From Pseudomonadota bacterium (GTDB lineage: Bacteria > Pseudomonadota > Alphaproteobacteria > Sphingomonadales > Sphingomonadaceae), in assembly GCA_023389105.1 (NCBI GenBank), contig JAEWEY010000004.1:372001-436000 (forward strand): a stretch of 64,000 nt of DNA. The letters are read 5' to 3'. A program made the position numbers and the translations under genes. Positions 36,206 to 44,814 of this stretch are shown piece by piece. Position 1 is the first letter of the stretch. Each line of letters starts with the position of its first letter. A model generated the notes under the pieces. That model was given only the letters and a program-made list of their open reading frames with translations. It was not told the origin of the DNA and searched no databases.

Positions 36206-38091
36206 TGCATATTCTGGTCGGCATTGCCCTCAAGTCGCTGCTCCTTGCGGGGCTGACCCTGGGCTTGATGCGGTTGATGAAGGAGCGCTCGGCGGCTGAA
36301 CGGTCGTGGGTCGCGCACATCGGCCTGCTGGCCCTGGTGATCATGGCGTTCGCGCCGCTGGTCATGCCGACCTGGAATATCGAAACCCCAGCAATATTCG
36401 GCACCGCGTCTGACAAGTCCCAGGCGGCGCCGGTTCAGGAAGTCACGACAGCGCCGGCCGTCGCATCGGCGCCGGTGGCCCAACCGGCCGCTGCACAGCC
36501 GATGCCCGCGCAGCCAAAATTCACGCTGCCGTCGCTCGGACTCTCAGCAGCGGCCACCGCGCTATATGCCGTGCCGGCAGCGATCCTGCTGCTCATCACG
36601 TTCCTGGCTCTCGCGCGACTAATCGCCTTGCGGGCCCGCGCCGACGTGTTGGTCGACGGCCACTGGCTGAGCGCCCTCGCCCGCGCGCAGAAGCGCATGG
36701 GCTTCAAGCACGGCACCGCCCTGCTGACCAGCGACGAGCTCGCCTCGCCGATCAGCTGGGGCCTGATGCGTCCCGTGATCTTGCTCAACAGCCGCGCCGT
36801 CGAAGCGTCGGGCGAAGCCGAAGCAATCATCGCGCACGAGCTCGCGCACGTCGCCCGTTTGGACTGGATCAAGCTGCTGCTAGCTCGCGTCGCGACGGCT
36901 CTGTTCTGGTTCAACCCACTCGTCTGGGTGCTCGCTCGCGAAGCGCATCAGCTCCGCGAAGAGACTGCCGACGACACCGTGCTTGCCGCGGACATCGTCG
37001 ATACCGACTATGCGCAACTGCTGGTCGGCGTCGCCCGTCACGAATGCCCTGGCCTGCTGTTAGGTGCCCACGGCGTTGCTCCGTCAAAGAGCTCGCTCGC
37101 CCGCCGCGTCCAGCGCGTCCTCGACGGCAAGCTGACCCGCGGCCCGGTCGCCCGCCCCTTCGCCATTGGCGTGTTCGTTGGTGCCATCATGGTGGCGGCG
37201 CCCCTTGCGGCCCTGACGCTGACGCCAGCCGGGATGAAATCGACCCCGGCCAACAAGGCGATCGCCGCGAGCGAGCCGCGCGACCCCTATTACACTGCGC
37301 CGAGCGAGCCCCCTGCTGATTTGCCAAGCCTCATTGCCGACGGCGTGTCGACGTCGGTCACCACGGCCGTCGCGGCAGCGACCGCGATTGCGCCCAACGC
37401 AGTTCGCCACGCCGCAGAGCCGGATTTCAAGACTACCGCGCCCAATGGAGCGACGGTCGAGCAAAAGGATGGCCTGCTGATTGCACGCGCTCCGAACGGC
37501 GCGACCTCGACCATCTATCCGCCGGATGCCAACGGCCGCCGCAAGGTCGTCGCCGTCGCGGCCAATGGCGCCACCGCGGTGACCTACGCCGACGCGCGAG
37601 AATTCCGCGACACCCGCGTGCCCCGCAGCAATCGCCCGATCGACAAGGTCATCGAGATGAAGGCTGTCGGGGTCACCCCGGAATATGTCGGCGCGATGCG
37701 CGCGGCACTTCCCCAGCTCGCCGGTGCTGATCTCGAAGATCTCACCAGCATGCGCGCGGTTGGCGTCACGCCCGAATATGCGCGCGGCATGGCCGCCGCG
37801 GGCTTTCCAAGGATCACCGCTGACGAATTGGTCGAGGCACGCGCTGTGGGGCTGACCGGCGGCTACATCCAGGCCATGCGCGCGACCGGCCTTCGCGGGG
37901 ACCTCGACGACTTCGTCTCGCTCCGCGCTGTCGGTGTGGATCCCGCGTTCGCTGCGCGGGTCAAGGCGTCGGGCGTAAGAGTTACCGATGCTGACGATCT
38001 CGTCGAGCTACGCGCGCTCGCGGGGACAGCGCCGCCAGTGCCGCCGCGTCCACCCGTCCCGCCGCGTCATGCGGCTGACCCGGACGGCTGA
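36205..38091 (+). CDS. M56 (BlaR1-type) membrane metallopeptidase with C-terminal helical repeats
   Basis: 628 residues. Membrane helices lie near 1-22, 38-56 and 112-142. The zinc motif HELAH is at 211-215, with the third-ligand region in AREAHQLREETADD, and another helix at 318-340. The periplasmic tail has three NGAT motifs (414-457), then repeats at 479-605 of the type LRAVGVTPEYxxxMRAAG (starts near 484, 515, 544, 572, 601; spacing 28-31), ending in a Pro-rich tail. A penicillin-binding sensor domain is absent, so the signal is not a beta-lactam bound in the classical way. It probably cleaves the coupled BlaI-type repressor. Confidence 0.88.
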   Translation: MHILVGIALKSLLLAGLTLGLMRLMKERSAAERSWVAHIGLLALVIMAFAPLVMPTWNIETPAIFGTASDKSQAAPVQEVTTAPAVASAPVAQPAAAQPMPAQPKFTLPSLGLSAAATALYAVPAAILLLITFLALARLIALRARADVLVDGHWLSALARAQKRMGFKHGTALLTSDELASPISWGLMRPVILLNSRAVEASGEAEAIIAHELAHVARLDWIKLLLARVATALFWFNPLVWVLAREAHQLREETADDTVLAADIVDTDYAQLLVGVARHECPGLLLGAHGVAPSKSSLARRVQRVLDGKLTRGPVARPFAIGVFVGAIMVAAPLAALTLTPAGMKSTPANKAIAASEPRDPYYTAPSEPPADLPSLIADGVSTSVTTAVAAATAIAPNAVRHAAEPDFKTTAPNGATVEQKDGLLIARAPNGATSTIYPPDANGRRKVVAVAANGATAVTYADAREFRDTRVPRSNRPIDKVIEMKAVGVTPEYVGAMRAALPQLAGADLEDLTSMRAVGVTPEYARGMAAAGFPRITADELVEARAVGLTGGYIQAMRATGLRGDLDDFVSLRAVGVDPAFAARVKASGVRVTDADDLVELRALAGTAPPVPPRPPVPPRHAADPDG

Positions 38092-38191
38092 CGTCACCCT
38101 AACCGCCTAACCAACTCCGTACGCCGATTTCTAAGCGCCCATCCCGGGCGGACGGGTGAACTTTGCCCCGTGAATTGAAAAGGAGATCTTC

Positions 38192-39064
38192 ATGAACCGC
38201 TCCATCACTTTCGTCGCGGCCCTGTTGTGCGCCTTCGTCACGGTCAGTTCGGCCTGCGCTGCACCGCCTGAAGGCCTCCGCTTCACCCTTGAACCGCAGC
38301 GCGGCGACGCTGCCAGGCTGCACGCGAGCTTTCGCGAGCAACGCAACGGCCGCAACGACTCTAACTGGTCGAGTGGATTCATGCCGTCCGAACTGGTGGG
38401 CTTGGAGGTGTCCTCCTTTCGTGCTGCCGGCAGCCGGCCGCTTCACTTCTCCGTAGTAAGGGAAGCCGGCCGCCTCGATTGCGCCGGAAGCGGCGGGAAC
38501 AGCTTCGCCGCGGGCAACTGCCAGTTCACGGCTGACGCAGGCTTCGCACAGATGCTGGCGTCGCGCGGCATCGGACAGCCGACGCGCGACCAAGCCTTCG
38601 CGCTGATGGCCGTCAATGCTCATCGCGCCATGCTCGATTCGATCGCGTCGGCCCGCTACCCGATCCCGCGCATGGATGACGTCATTGCTCTCTCGGCTTT
38701 GGGCGTCGATGGCCGCTACATCGCGGACCTGGCCAGCGCCGGTTACCGGCCGCAAAAGATAAGCTCGCTGATCGAGTTCAAGGCGCTGAACATCGATGCC
38801 CCATGGATCGCCAGTTTTGCCCGCGCTGGCTACGCCAACCTCGCCGCCGACGAACTGGTCCAGCTTCGGGCTCTGAACATCACACCGGACTTCATCGCCG
38901 GCTTCCGGCGGATCGGTTACGGCAACCTGCCGGTTAACAAGCTCGTCGAGCTCAAGGCGCTGGACATTACGCCGGATTTCGTCCGCTCGGTCACGCCTGC
39001 AAACGGCTTAGCGCCGGCGGTCAACGACCTTGCTGAGCTAAAGATCTTCGGCCGCCGGCACTGA
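38192..39064 (+). CDS. Secreted repeat protein sharing the M56 peptidase repeats
   Basis: 290 residues. MNRSITFVAALLCAFVTVSSACA is a Sec signal (quoted part: FVAALLCAFVTVSSACA). The middle domain (about 25-140) has cysteines 97 and 110, possibly a disulfide. From 161 to 287 come four or more 29-residue repeats of the type ELVxLRALNITPDFIAGFRRxGY, matching the tail of the upstream peptidase. Probably a periplasmic solenoid that interacts with the peptidase. AAGGAGAT gives a strong ribosome site. CTGACC...GGTCAG at the stop may be a small hairpin. Confidence 0.8.
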   Translation: MNRSITFVAALLCAFVTVSSACAAPPEGLRFTLEPQRGDAARLHASFREQRNGRNDSNWSSGFMPSELVGLEVSSFRAAGSRPLHFSVVREAGRLDCAGSGGNSFAAGNCQFTADAGFAQMLASRGIGQPTRDQAFALMAVNAHRAMLDSIASARYPIPRMDDVIALSALGVDGRYIADLASAGYRPQKISSLIEFKALNIDAPWIASFARAGYANLAADELVQLRALNITPDFIAGFRRIGYGNLPVNKLVELKALDITPDFVRSVTPANGLAPAVNDLAELKIFGRRH

Positions 39065-39194
39065 CCCCACGAAGGTCAGCCGTTGGTGGCCCGCGACGGG
39101 CGTGTTGGTCGAATCGTTGGCCGATTGATCGACCGCCTGTCGCCTCTCTGCTGAGCGGCACTTAGCGCGCCAGTCGCACTTGAAGGGGAATGAT

Positions 39195-41333
39195 GTGGCT
39201 CGGACGCTGTTGCTTGCAACGGCCGGGATGGCGGCGCTTGCGCCCGGCGTATCCATGGCAGCGCAAGTCGAGGGGCAGAAACCCGCCGTGCTGCTTTCGG
39301 CAACGGCGCGCACCACCAGCTATGATGCGGCTTTCTTCGCTCAGTATGCGCCGCGGACGGCGCTGGACATCGCGCAGCGGGTGCCGGGCTTCAACCTCGA
39401 TCTTGGCAGTGAGGATGTTCGCGGGTTCGCGGCTGCGGCCGGCAATGTCGTCATCAACGGCGCTCGCCCGAGTTCCAAGGCGGAATCGCTTCAAACAACG
39501 CTTTCGCGCATTCCGGCAAGTCGCGTGTCGAAGGTCGAGAACGGTCCCGGCGACCTCTACGGCGCCGATTATTCGAGCAAAAGCCAGGTCCTCAACATCA
39601 TTCTTTCGGCCGAAGGCGGGCTGGATGGGAATGCCACGGGCTCGGTCCGTCGCCTCTACGACGGGACATTGGTTCCCAACGGCTCGGCATCCGTGTTGCT
39701 GCGCAAGGGACCGTCCAGCATCAATGTGGCAGCGGGCTTCGGTAACAATTTCAATGCCGAGGAAGGCACGGACCGGGTCACCGATTTTGCGACCGGCGAA
39801 CTGCTGGAGCTCCGGCGCAAGCACAACACCTACCATGACTTCAACCCGTATCTGTCGGCTAGCTGGGCGCTGGAGCGCGCGAGCGACAAGGCGATCCGCG
39901 TCAACGCGCGCTGGTCACCGGGACAGTTCGACCTTTTTCAGCGCAACCGCGTCACACCGACCGGCGGCACCCCGCACGACGACAATTTGATCCAGGATTA
40001 CGACAATCCGGTGTTCGAGCTTGGTGGTGACCTCACGCGGCCGCTCGCTGGAGGAGCGATCAAGCTGGTGGGCCTCGCCACCCGGCGAAAGCGCAACAAT
40101 TTCGACGCCTACATCGGCCGCGATGCGCTGCTCCCTGCGGGCGTCCAAGTCGGCGGCTTCGAGCAGTCCCAGATCGCCCGACGCAACGAAACGCTCGGAC
40201 GTCTGACCTGGACTCACGCCGACATCGCCGGCTTTTCCGTCGAAGCCGGCGGGGAAGCCGTGCTGAACACGCTCGACAACAGCACCAGTCTGTTCACCCT
40301 CGGCCAGAACGGCGCGCGGACGCCGGTCCAGCTCCCGGTCGCCAACGTCCGCGTCAAGGAAACGCGCGGTGAGGGCTTCGTGAACTTGGGCCGTCAGCTC
40401 AGCCCCGCCCTCCGCATCGATGGCGGCGTTCGCTACGAATTCTCGCACCTCACCGTGACCGGTGACGCCACCGCGGACCGCAAGCTGATGTTCTGGAAGC
40501 CGAACCTGACGCTGGACTGGAAGCCGGGCGGCGGTTGGCACACGAAAGCGTCGATCGAGCGGACCGTCGCGCAGCTTAACTTCTACGACTTCGTCACTGC
40601 GGCCGAGCTGTCGACCAACCGCGTGAACGCCGGCAACGAGAATTTGCAACCGCAGCGCGCCTGGGAATTCCGGGTCTCTGCCGATCGCCCGATGTTCAAG
40701 TCCGGCCTGATCAAGTTCGACCTCGGCTACGACCTGATCAGCAAATTGCAGGACCGCATCCTGATCTTCGATCCGGTCAGCGGCGACTATTTCGACGCGC
40801 CCGGCAATCTCGGCACTGGCCGCCACGCCTTTGCCCAGTTGACCGTCGACGCGCCGCTCGAACAGTTCTGGAAAGGACTTCGCGTCCGCGTCAACGGAAC
40901 GGTCAGGCGCACCCGGGTTACCGACCCGATCAGCGGCAAGAAGCGCAACTTCAGCGACTTCTTCCCCTATTGGGAATGGGGCGTCGACGTACGCCGCGAT
41001 GCCGGCGCGTTCTCCTACGGCTTCACGCTGCAGGATCGCGACCGCTTCACTTTCTTTCGCACCACCGAATTCGATAGTAATTTCAACGGCGGTCCGTTCG
41101 GCACGGCCTTCATCGAATACCGGCCTTCGGCGCGGACATCGATTACGCTCGACGTCGACAATGCGCTGAACACCACCGCCAACCGCAACCGCCTGCTGTT
41201 TTACCCGAACCGCGCGGTGCCGACCTTCGTCGCCAACGAGTTCCGCGAACGCAACCGGCACGTCAACGTCGGCCTGACCGTCAAACAGACCTTCGGCGGT
41301 GGCGGCAGCACTAAGCTGGCGTCGAAGAAGTAG
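39195..41333 (+). CDS. TonB-dependent outer-membrane receptor
   Basis: About 712 residues. A signal peptide (ARTLLLATAGMAALAPGVSMAA) precedes a plug domain (ALDIAQRVPGFNLD, VVINGARPSSKAESL, RIPASRVSKVE) and a large beta-barrel with many alternating aromatic strands. The plug is of the group without a carboxypeptidase-like extension. The substrate is not evident. GTG at 39195 has AAGGGG six bases upstream. The TTG at 39180 is less likely. It follows the repeat protein in the same direction with a 130-base gap, so its link with the M56 system is only positional. Confidence 0.85.
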   Translation: MARTLLLATAGMAALAPGVSMAAQVEGQKPAVLLSATARTTSYDAAFFAQYAPRTALDIAQRVPGFNLDLGSEDVRGFAAAAGNVVINGARPSSKAESLQTTLSRIPASRVSKVENGPGDLYGADYSSKSQVLNIILSAEGGLDGNATGSVRRLYDGTLVPNGSASVLLRKGPSSINVAAGFGNNFNAEEGTDRVTDFATGELLELRRKHNTYHDFNPYLSASWALERASDKAIRVNARWSPGQFDLFQRNRVTPTGGTPHDDNLIQDYDNPVFELGGDLTRPLAGGAIKLVGLATRRKRNNFDAYIGRDALLPAGVQVGGFEQSQIARRNETLGRLTWTHADIAGFSVEAGGEAVLNTLDNSTSLFTLGQNGARTPVQLPVANVRVKETRGEGFVNLGRQLSPALRIDGGVRYEFSHLTVTGDATADRKLMFWKPNLTLDWKPGGGWHTKASIERTVAQLNFYDFVTAAELSTNRVNAGNENLQPQRAWEFRVSADRPMFKSGLIKFDLGYDLISKLQDRILIFDPVSGDYFDAPGNLGTGRHAFAQLTVDAPLEQFWKGLRVRVNGTVRRTRVTDPISGKKRNFSDFFPYWEWGVDVRRDAGAFSYGFTLQDRDRFTFFRTTEFDSNFNGGPFGTAFIEYRPSARTSITLDVDNALNTTANRNRLLFYPNRAVPTFVANEFRERNRHVNVGLTVKQTFGGGGSTKLASKK

Positions 41334-41409
41334 GGCCGGAAGCCGGGGTGGCGCGTTCAGCCCTCCCCCGCTAATAGCGCGGCAACTTTCAGCAAGCGCG
41401 GGAAACTTC

Positions 41410-42600
41410 ATGGCCGAGCCAGCCATCTTGCCGTTCGATTGGCAGGATCCGTTCGATCTCAATCATCAGCTATCCGACGAGGAGCGCCTCGTCCGCGACA
41501 CCGCCGAGGGCTACGCACAAGAGAAGCTGCTCCCGCGCGTCACCTCCGCCTATCTGGAAGAGCGCTTCGACCGCGAAATCATGAGCGAATTCGGCGAACT
41601 CGGCCTGCTCGGCGCGACCATCCCGCACGAATATGGCGGCGCCGGCCTCGGCTACGTCAGCTACGGCCTGATCGCCCGCGCGGTGGAGCGCGTCGACAGC
41701 GGCTACCGCTCGGCCATGTCGGTCCAGTCCAGCCTCGTGATGTACCCGATCTTCGCCTACGGCAGCGAAGAGCAGCGCCAGAAATATCTGCCCAAGCTCG
41801 CCAGCGGCGAATGGGTCGGCTGCTTCGGCCTCACCGAGCCCGACGCCGGTTCCGACCCCGGCGGCATGCGCACCCGCGCGCAGAAGGTTCAAGGCGGCTA
41901 CCTGCTCAGCGGGTCGAAGATGTGGATTACCAACTCGCCCATCGCCGACGTCTTCGTCGTCTGGGCGAAGTCGGACGCGCATGACGGTAAGATCCGCGGC
42001 TTCATCCTCGAAAAGGGCATGGCCGGCCTGTCCGCGCCCAAGATCAAGGAGAAGCTGTCGCTCCGCGCCTCGATCACCGGCGAAATCGTGATGGACGGCG
42101 TCGAGGTCCCAGAGGATGCGCTGCTGCCCAACGTCGAAGGGCTTAAGGGCCCGTTCGGCTGCCTCAACCGCGCCCGTTACGGCATCAGCTGGGGCTCGAT
42201 GGGCGCTGCAGAGGCCTGCTACGCCGCCGCGCGCCAATACACGCTGGACCGCAAGCAGTTCGGCCGTCCCCTCGCCTCCAACCAGCTGGTGCAGCTCAAG
42301 CTCGCCAACATGGCGACCGAGATCACGCTTGGCCTCCAGGCGTCGCTACGCGTCGGCCGCCGGCTCGAGCAGGACGAACTGATCCCCGAGACGATCAGCC
42401 TGGTGAAGCGCAACAATTGCGGCAAGGCGCTCGACATCGCCCGCGTCGCCCGCGACATGCACGGCGGAAACGGCATCAGCGCCGAATTCAACGTGATGCG
42501 CCACGCCGCGAACCTGGAGACCGTCAACACCTACGAAGGCACGCACGACGTGCACGCTCTCATTATGGGCCGCGCGATTACAGGCCTGTCGGCTTTCTGA
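41410..42600 (+). CDS. gcdH: Acyl-CoA dehydrogenase, glutaryl-CoA dehydrogenase type
   Basis: 396 residues of the FAD acyl-CoA dehydrogenase fold. CFGLTEPDAGSDPGGM and KMWITNSPIADVFVVW are the signature regions, and YEGTHDVHALIMGRAITG contains the catalytic glutamate. The N-terminal FDWQDPFDLNHQLSDEE is typical of glutaryl-CoA dehydrogenases in lysine/tryptophan breakdown, which oxidise and decarboxylate to crotonyl-CoA. No other pathway genes are adjacent. Confidence 0.88.
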   Translation: MAEPAILPFDWQDPFDLNHQLSDEERLVRDTAEGYAQEKLLPRVTSAYLEERFDREIMSEFGELGLLGATIPHEYGGAGLGYVSYGLIARAVERVDSGYRSAMSVQSSLVMYPIFAYGSEEQRQKYLPKLASGEWVGCFGLTEPDAGSDPGGMRTRAQKVQGGYLLSGSKMWITNSPIADVFVVWAKSDAHDGKIRGFILEKGMAGLSAPKIKEKLSLRASITGEIVMDGVEVPEDALLPNVEGLKGPFGCLNRARYGISWGSMGAAEACYAAARQYTLDRKQFGRPLASNQLVQLKLANMATEITLGLQASLRVGRRLEQDELIPETISLVKRNNCGKALDIARVARDMHGGNGISAEFNVMRHAANLETVNTYEGTHDVHALIMGRAITGLSAF

Positions 42601-42663
42601 GCATGTGAGCCAATGCGATTGGGATGGGACGCCAACATCCTGCCATGGTCGCCTTCACCTCCG

Positions 42664-43542
42664 TCAGGTCGTTTGCTCGACCAGCATCTCTTCGACATGG
42701 CGCAACTTGTCAGGGTTGCGGACGATATAGAGGGCAGCGATCTTTCCGTCTCGGACTTCGAGCGCCGTGGTCTGTAGCACCTCTCCACGATCGATACTGA
42801 CGAAGCCGGGAAGGCCGTCGATCATGACGTTGCGAAGAAATTGCGGCCGGTACGCCGCCTTTCGTGCCAGCCCTTCAAACAGGCGGAGCACGCGGTCTAA
42901 TCCGCGCACGACATTGCGGAAGGCAATAACCTTGCCGCCCCCGTCGGAAAAAACCGCGACCTCGTCCGCAAGAATTCCACTCAACATTTTGATGTCGCCT
43001 TTCGTGCTTGCCTCATGAAAAGCTCGCACGAGTTCCGATGCGCTTTGCGGCGATAGTGTAAAGCGCGGTCGCGCGTGGCGGACGTGGCGACGGGCGCGGG
43101 ATGCAAGTTGGCGAACCGCAGCGGGCTCGCGATCCAGCGTCACCGCTACCTCGTTCAGCGGCGTTTCGAAGATGTCGTGCAACAGGAAGGCGGCCCGCTC
43201 GAGAGGGGAAAGCCTCTCCATCGCGACCATGAGTGTCAGAGTAACGTCGTCGGCGACCGCTTCTTCGCTGGCTTGCTGCAACAGCGGCTCCGGTAACCAA
43301 GCGCCAACATATTCCTCACGTTGCGCCCGCGCCGATTTCAGCTGATCGAGGCACAGTCGAGTTACGACGCGGGTGAGATAGGCCGCCGGTAAGTCGACAC
43401 CACCGCCCACTGCAGCCCAGCGCGGCCATGCGTCCTGGACCACATCCTCCGCCTCGCTCAGCGATCCTAGCATGCGGTAAGCGAGGCGCAGCAATCGCGG
43501 TCGCTGCGCCTCGAAATCGGCGAGGCGCTGGTCAGGCGGCAT
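42664..43542 (-). CDS. ECF41-family RNA polymerase sigma factor
   Basis: 292 residues. Sigma-2 (RLLRLAYRMLGSLSEAEDVVQD) and sigma-4 (LSPLERAAFLLHDIFETPLNEV) domains are followed by the linker WLPEP and a SnoaL-like C-terminal domain ending in NPDKL. WLPEP and NPDKL mark group ECF41, in which the fused domain replaces an anti-sigma factor. The start (MPPDQRLADF) overlaps its partner gene by 11 bases. The matching ECF41 promoter lies upstream of the partner. Confidence 0.92.
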   Translation of the reverse strand: MPPDQRLADFEAQRPRLLRLAYRMLGSLSEAEDVVQDAWPRWAAVGGGVDLPAAYLTRVVTRLCLDQLKSARAQREEYVGAWLPEPLLQQASEEAVADDVTLTLMVAMERLSPLERAAFLLHDIFETPLNEVAVTLDREPAAVRQLASRARRHVRHARPRFTLSPQSASELVRAFHEASTKGDIKMLSGILADEVAVFSDGGGKVIAFRNVVRGLDRVLRLFEGLARKAAYRPQFLRNVMIDGLPGFVSIDRGEVLQTTALEVRDGKIAALYIVRNPDKLRHVEEMLVEQTT

Positions 43543-43999
43543 CGCGCATCGCAGCGCCACGTGGCGGATGAGCAACCCGGAAGCCAACCTGCAGCCGGTT
43601 CCAGACGTTGATTGCGCCGATGGCGAAGGTCAGTTGCACTCGCTCCTCTTCGCTGAACTCTTCGGCAAGCGCGTTGTACGCGTCATCGGGGGCGCCATCA
43701 TCTGCAACCCGGGTGAGGACTTCGGTCCAACCGAGCGCCGCCCGCTCGCGATCGGAATACAGGTATGATTCCCGCCAAGCATCAAGCAGATAGAGCTTCA
43801 TCTCGTCCACTGCGCGCTTACGCAAATCAGTGGTGTGCATGTAAATGCAAAAGGCGCAGCCGTTGATTTGAGACGCGCGCAGTTTGATCAGTTCCAGCAA
43901 TTCAGGTTCGACCGCTTTGGCCAGCGCTTGCTCGAGCGCGACCATTGCCTTGAAGCCGGCAGGGAACAGTGCAGACGGGTTGTCGAGGCGCTGGATCAT
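43532..43999 (-). CDS. Carboxymuconolactone decarboxylase/AhpD-like protein, ECF41 partner
   Basis: 155 residues of the AhpD fold. The redox CxxC with distal histidine is in INGCAFCIYMHTTDLRK. The rest (ALGWTEVLTRVAD, FAIGAINVWNRL) is typical. Such genes are the usual neighbours and targets of ECF41 sigma factors. It probably works as a peroxidase-like or disulfide reductase. AAGGAGA precedes the ATG. The open frame further upstream is not coding because it crosses the promoter and a palindromic repeat. Confidence 0.9.
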   Translation of the reverse strand: MIQRLDNPSALFPAGFKAMVALEQALAKAVEPELLELIKLRASQINGCAFCIYMHTTDLRKRAVDEMKLYLLDAWRESYLYSDRERAALGWTEVLTRVADDGAPDDAYNALAEEFSEEERVQLTFAIGAINVWNRLQVGFRVAHPPRGAAMRDAA

Positions 44000-44041
44000 A
44001 ATCGGTCTCCTTTTGAAGAGCATCGAGGTGCTCGAAACAAA

Positions 44042-44068
44042 GACGAGACAGGTCCGACCGCTGTGACA
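44042..44068 (-). promoter_or_regulatory. ECF41-type promoter
   Basis: On the minus strand TGTCACA and CGTC are separated by exactly 16 bases, matching the promoter described for ECF41 sigma factors. The predicted transcript begins about 35 bases before the AhpD-like gene, so the two-gene operon should be self-activated. Confidence 0.8.
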
Positions 44069-44114
44069 TCGATCCGAAAAATAGGGCAAAAAGTTGTCCC
44101 ACGTCGGATGCGAT

Positions 44115-44148
44115 CTAATGTCCGCAATGGGTGGAAAGCGGACATTAG
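44115..44148. repeat. Palindromic intergenic repeat
   Basis: CTAATGTCCGC and GCGGACATTAG are perfect 11-base arms around AATGGGTGGAAA. It lies between divergent genes. From memory, this sequence recurs in intergenic regions of sphingomonad genomes, so it is likely a dispersed REP-like element. Only one copy was noticed in this window. Confidence 0.6.
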
Positions 44149-44246
44149 CCTCATCCCGTTGGCGTCTTCGGTCGTCCTGAACCAGAACAGCTATGCGGTG
44201 CGCAAAATCGCTCTTATGCTCAGTCGGCTTTACGGGGGGGAAAATC

Positions 44247-44813
44247 ATGATCGGCTGGATTGTCCTGGGCGTCGCCGTCCTGGTGCTGCTGTACTTCATC
44301 GCGACCTACAATCGGCTCGTGCGCCTGCGCGCCTTGGTCAAGGAAGGCTTCAGCGGCATCACCGTGCAGCTTCGCCGCCGCGCGGACCTCATCCCCAATC
44401 TCGTCGAGACCGTTCAGGGCTATGCGACGCACGACCGCGAGGTGTTCGAGGAAGTGTCGAAGGCGCGCGCGGCGTCGGTGAATGCGGGCAGCGTCGCTGC
44501 CACGGCCCAGGCCGATGCGCAGATGACTGGCATGCTCGGCCGCCTCTTCGCAGTCGCGGAGGCCTATCCGGAGCTCAAGGCCAACACCAACTTCCTGCAG
44601 CTGCAGGGCCAGCTGTCGGGGATCGAGGGCGAATTGCAGAGCGCGCGCCGTTACTACAACGCGACCGTCCGCGACCTGAACTCGAGCATCCAGAGCTTCC
44701 CGCCGGTGCTGATCGCGCGGCCGATGGGCTTCACCGAGGAACCGTCCTATCAGGACGACGATCCGGCAATCCAGAGCGCGCCGAAGGTCGCCTTCCCCAA
44801 GCCCGCGGCCTGA
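44247..44813 (+). CDS. LemA-family membrane protein
   Basis: 188 residues. One N-terminal helix (IGWIVLGVAVLVLLYFIA) is followed by the LemA four-helix bundle: YNRLVRLRALVKEGFSGI, LRRRADLIPNLVETV, and AYPELKANTNFLQLQ, then the YYNATVRDLN motif. Often paired with DUF2207 or TPM-domain proteins, as here. Cellular role unclear. GGGGGGGAAAA serves as ribosome site. Confidence 0.92.
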   Translation: MIGWIVLGVAVLVLLYFIATYNRLVRLRALVKEGFSGITVQLRRRADLIPNLVETVQGYATHDREVFEEVSKARAASVNAGSVAATAQADAQMTGMLGRLFAVAEAYPELKANTNFLQLQGQLSGIEGELQSARRYYNATVRDLNSSIQSFPPVLIARPMGFTEEPSYQDDDPAIQSAPKVAFPKPAA

Positions 44814-44814
44814 G

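Noticed and set aside
43999..44299. N-terminal extension of the AhpD-like protein to 44299.
   Set aside because: It would cross the ECF41 promoter and the palindromic repeat. The ATG at 43999 has AAGGAGA and matches the family start.
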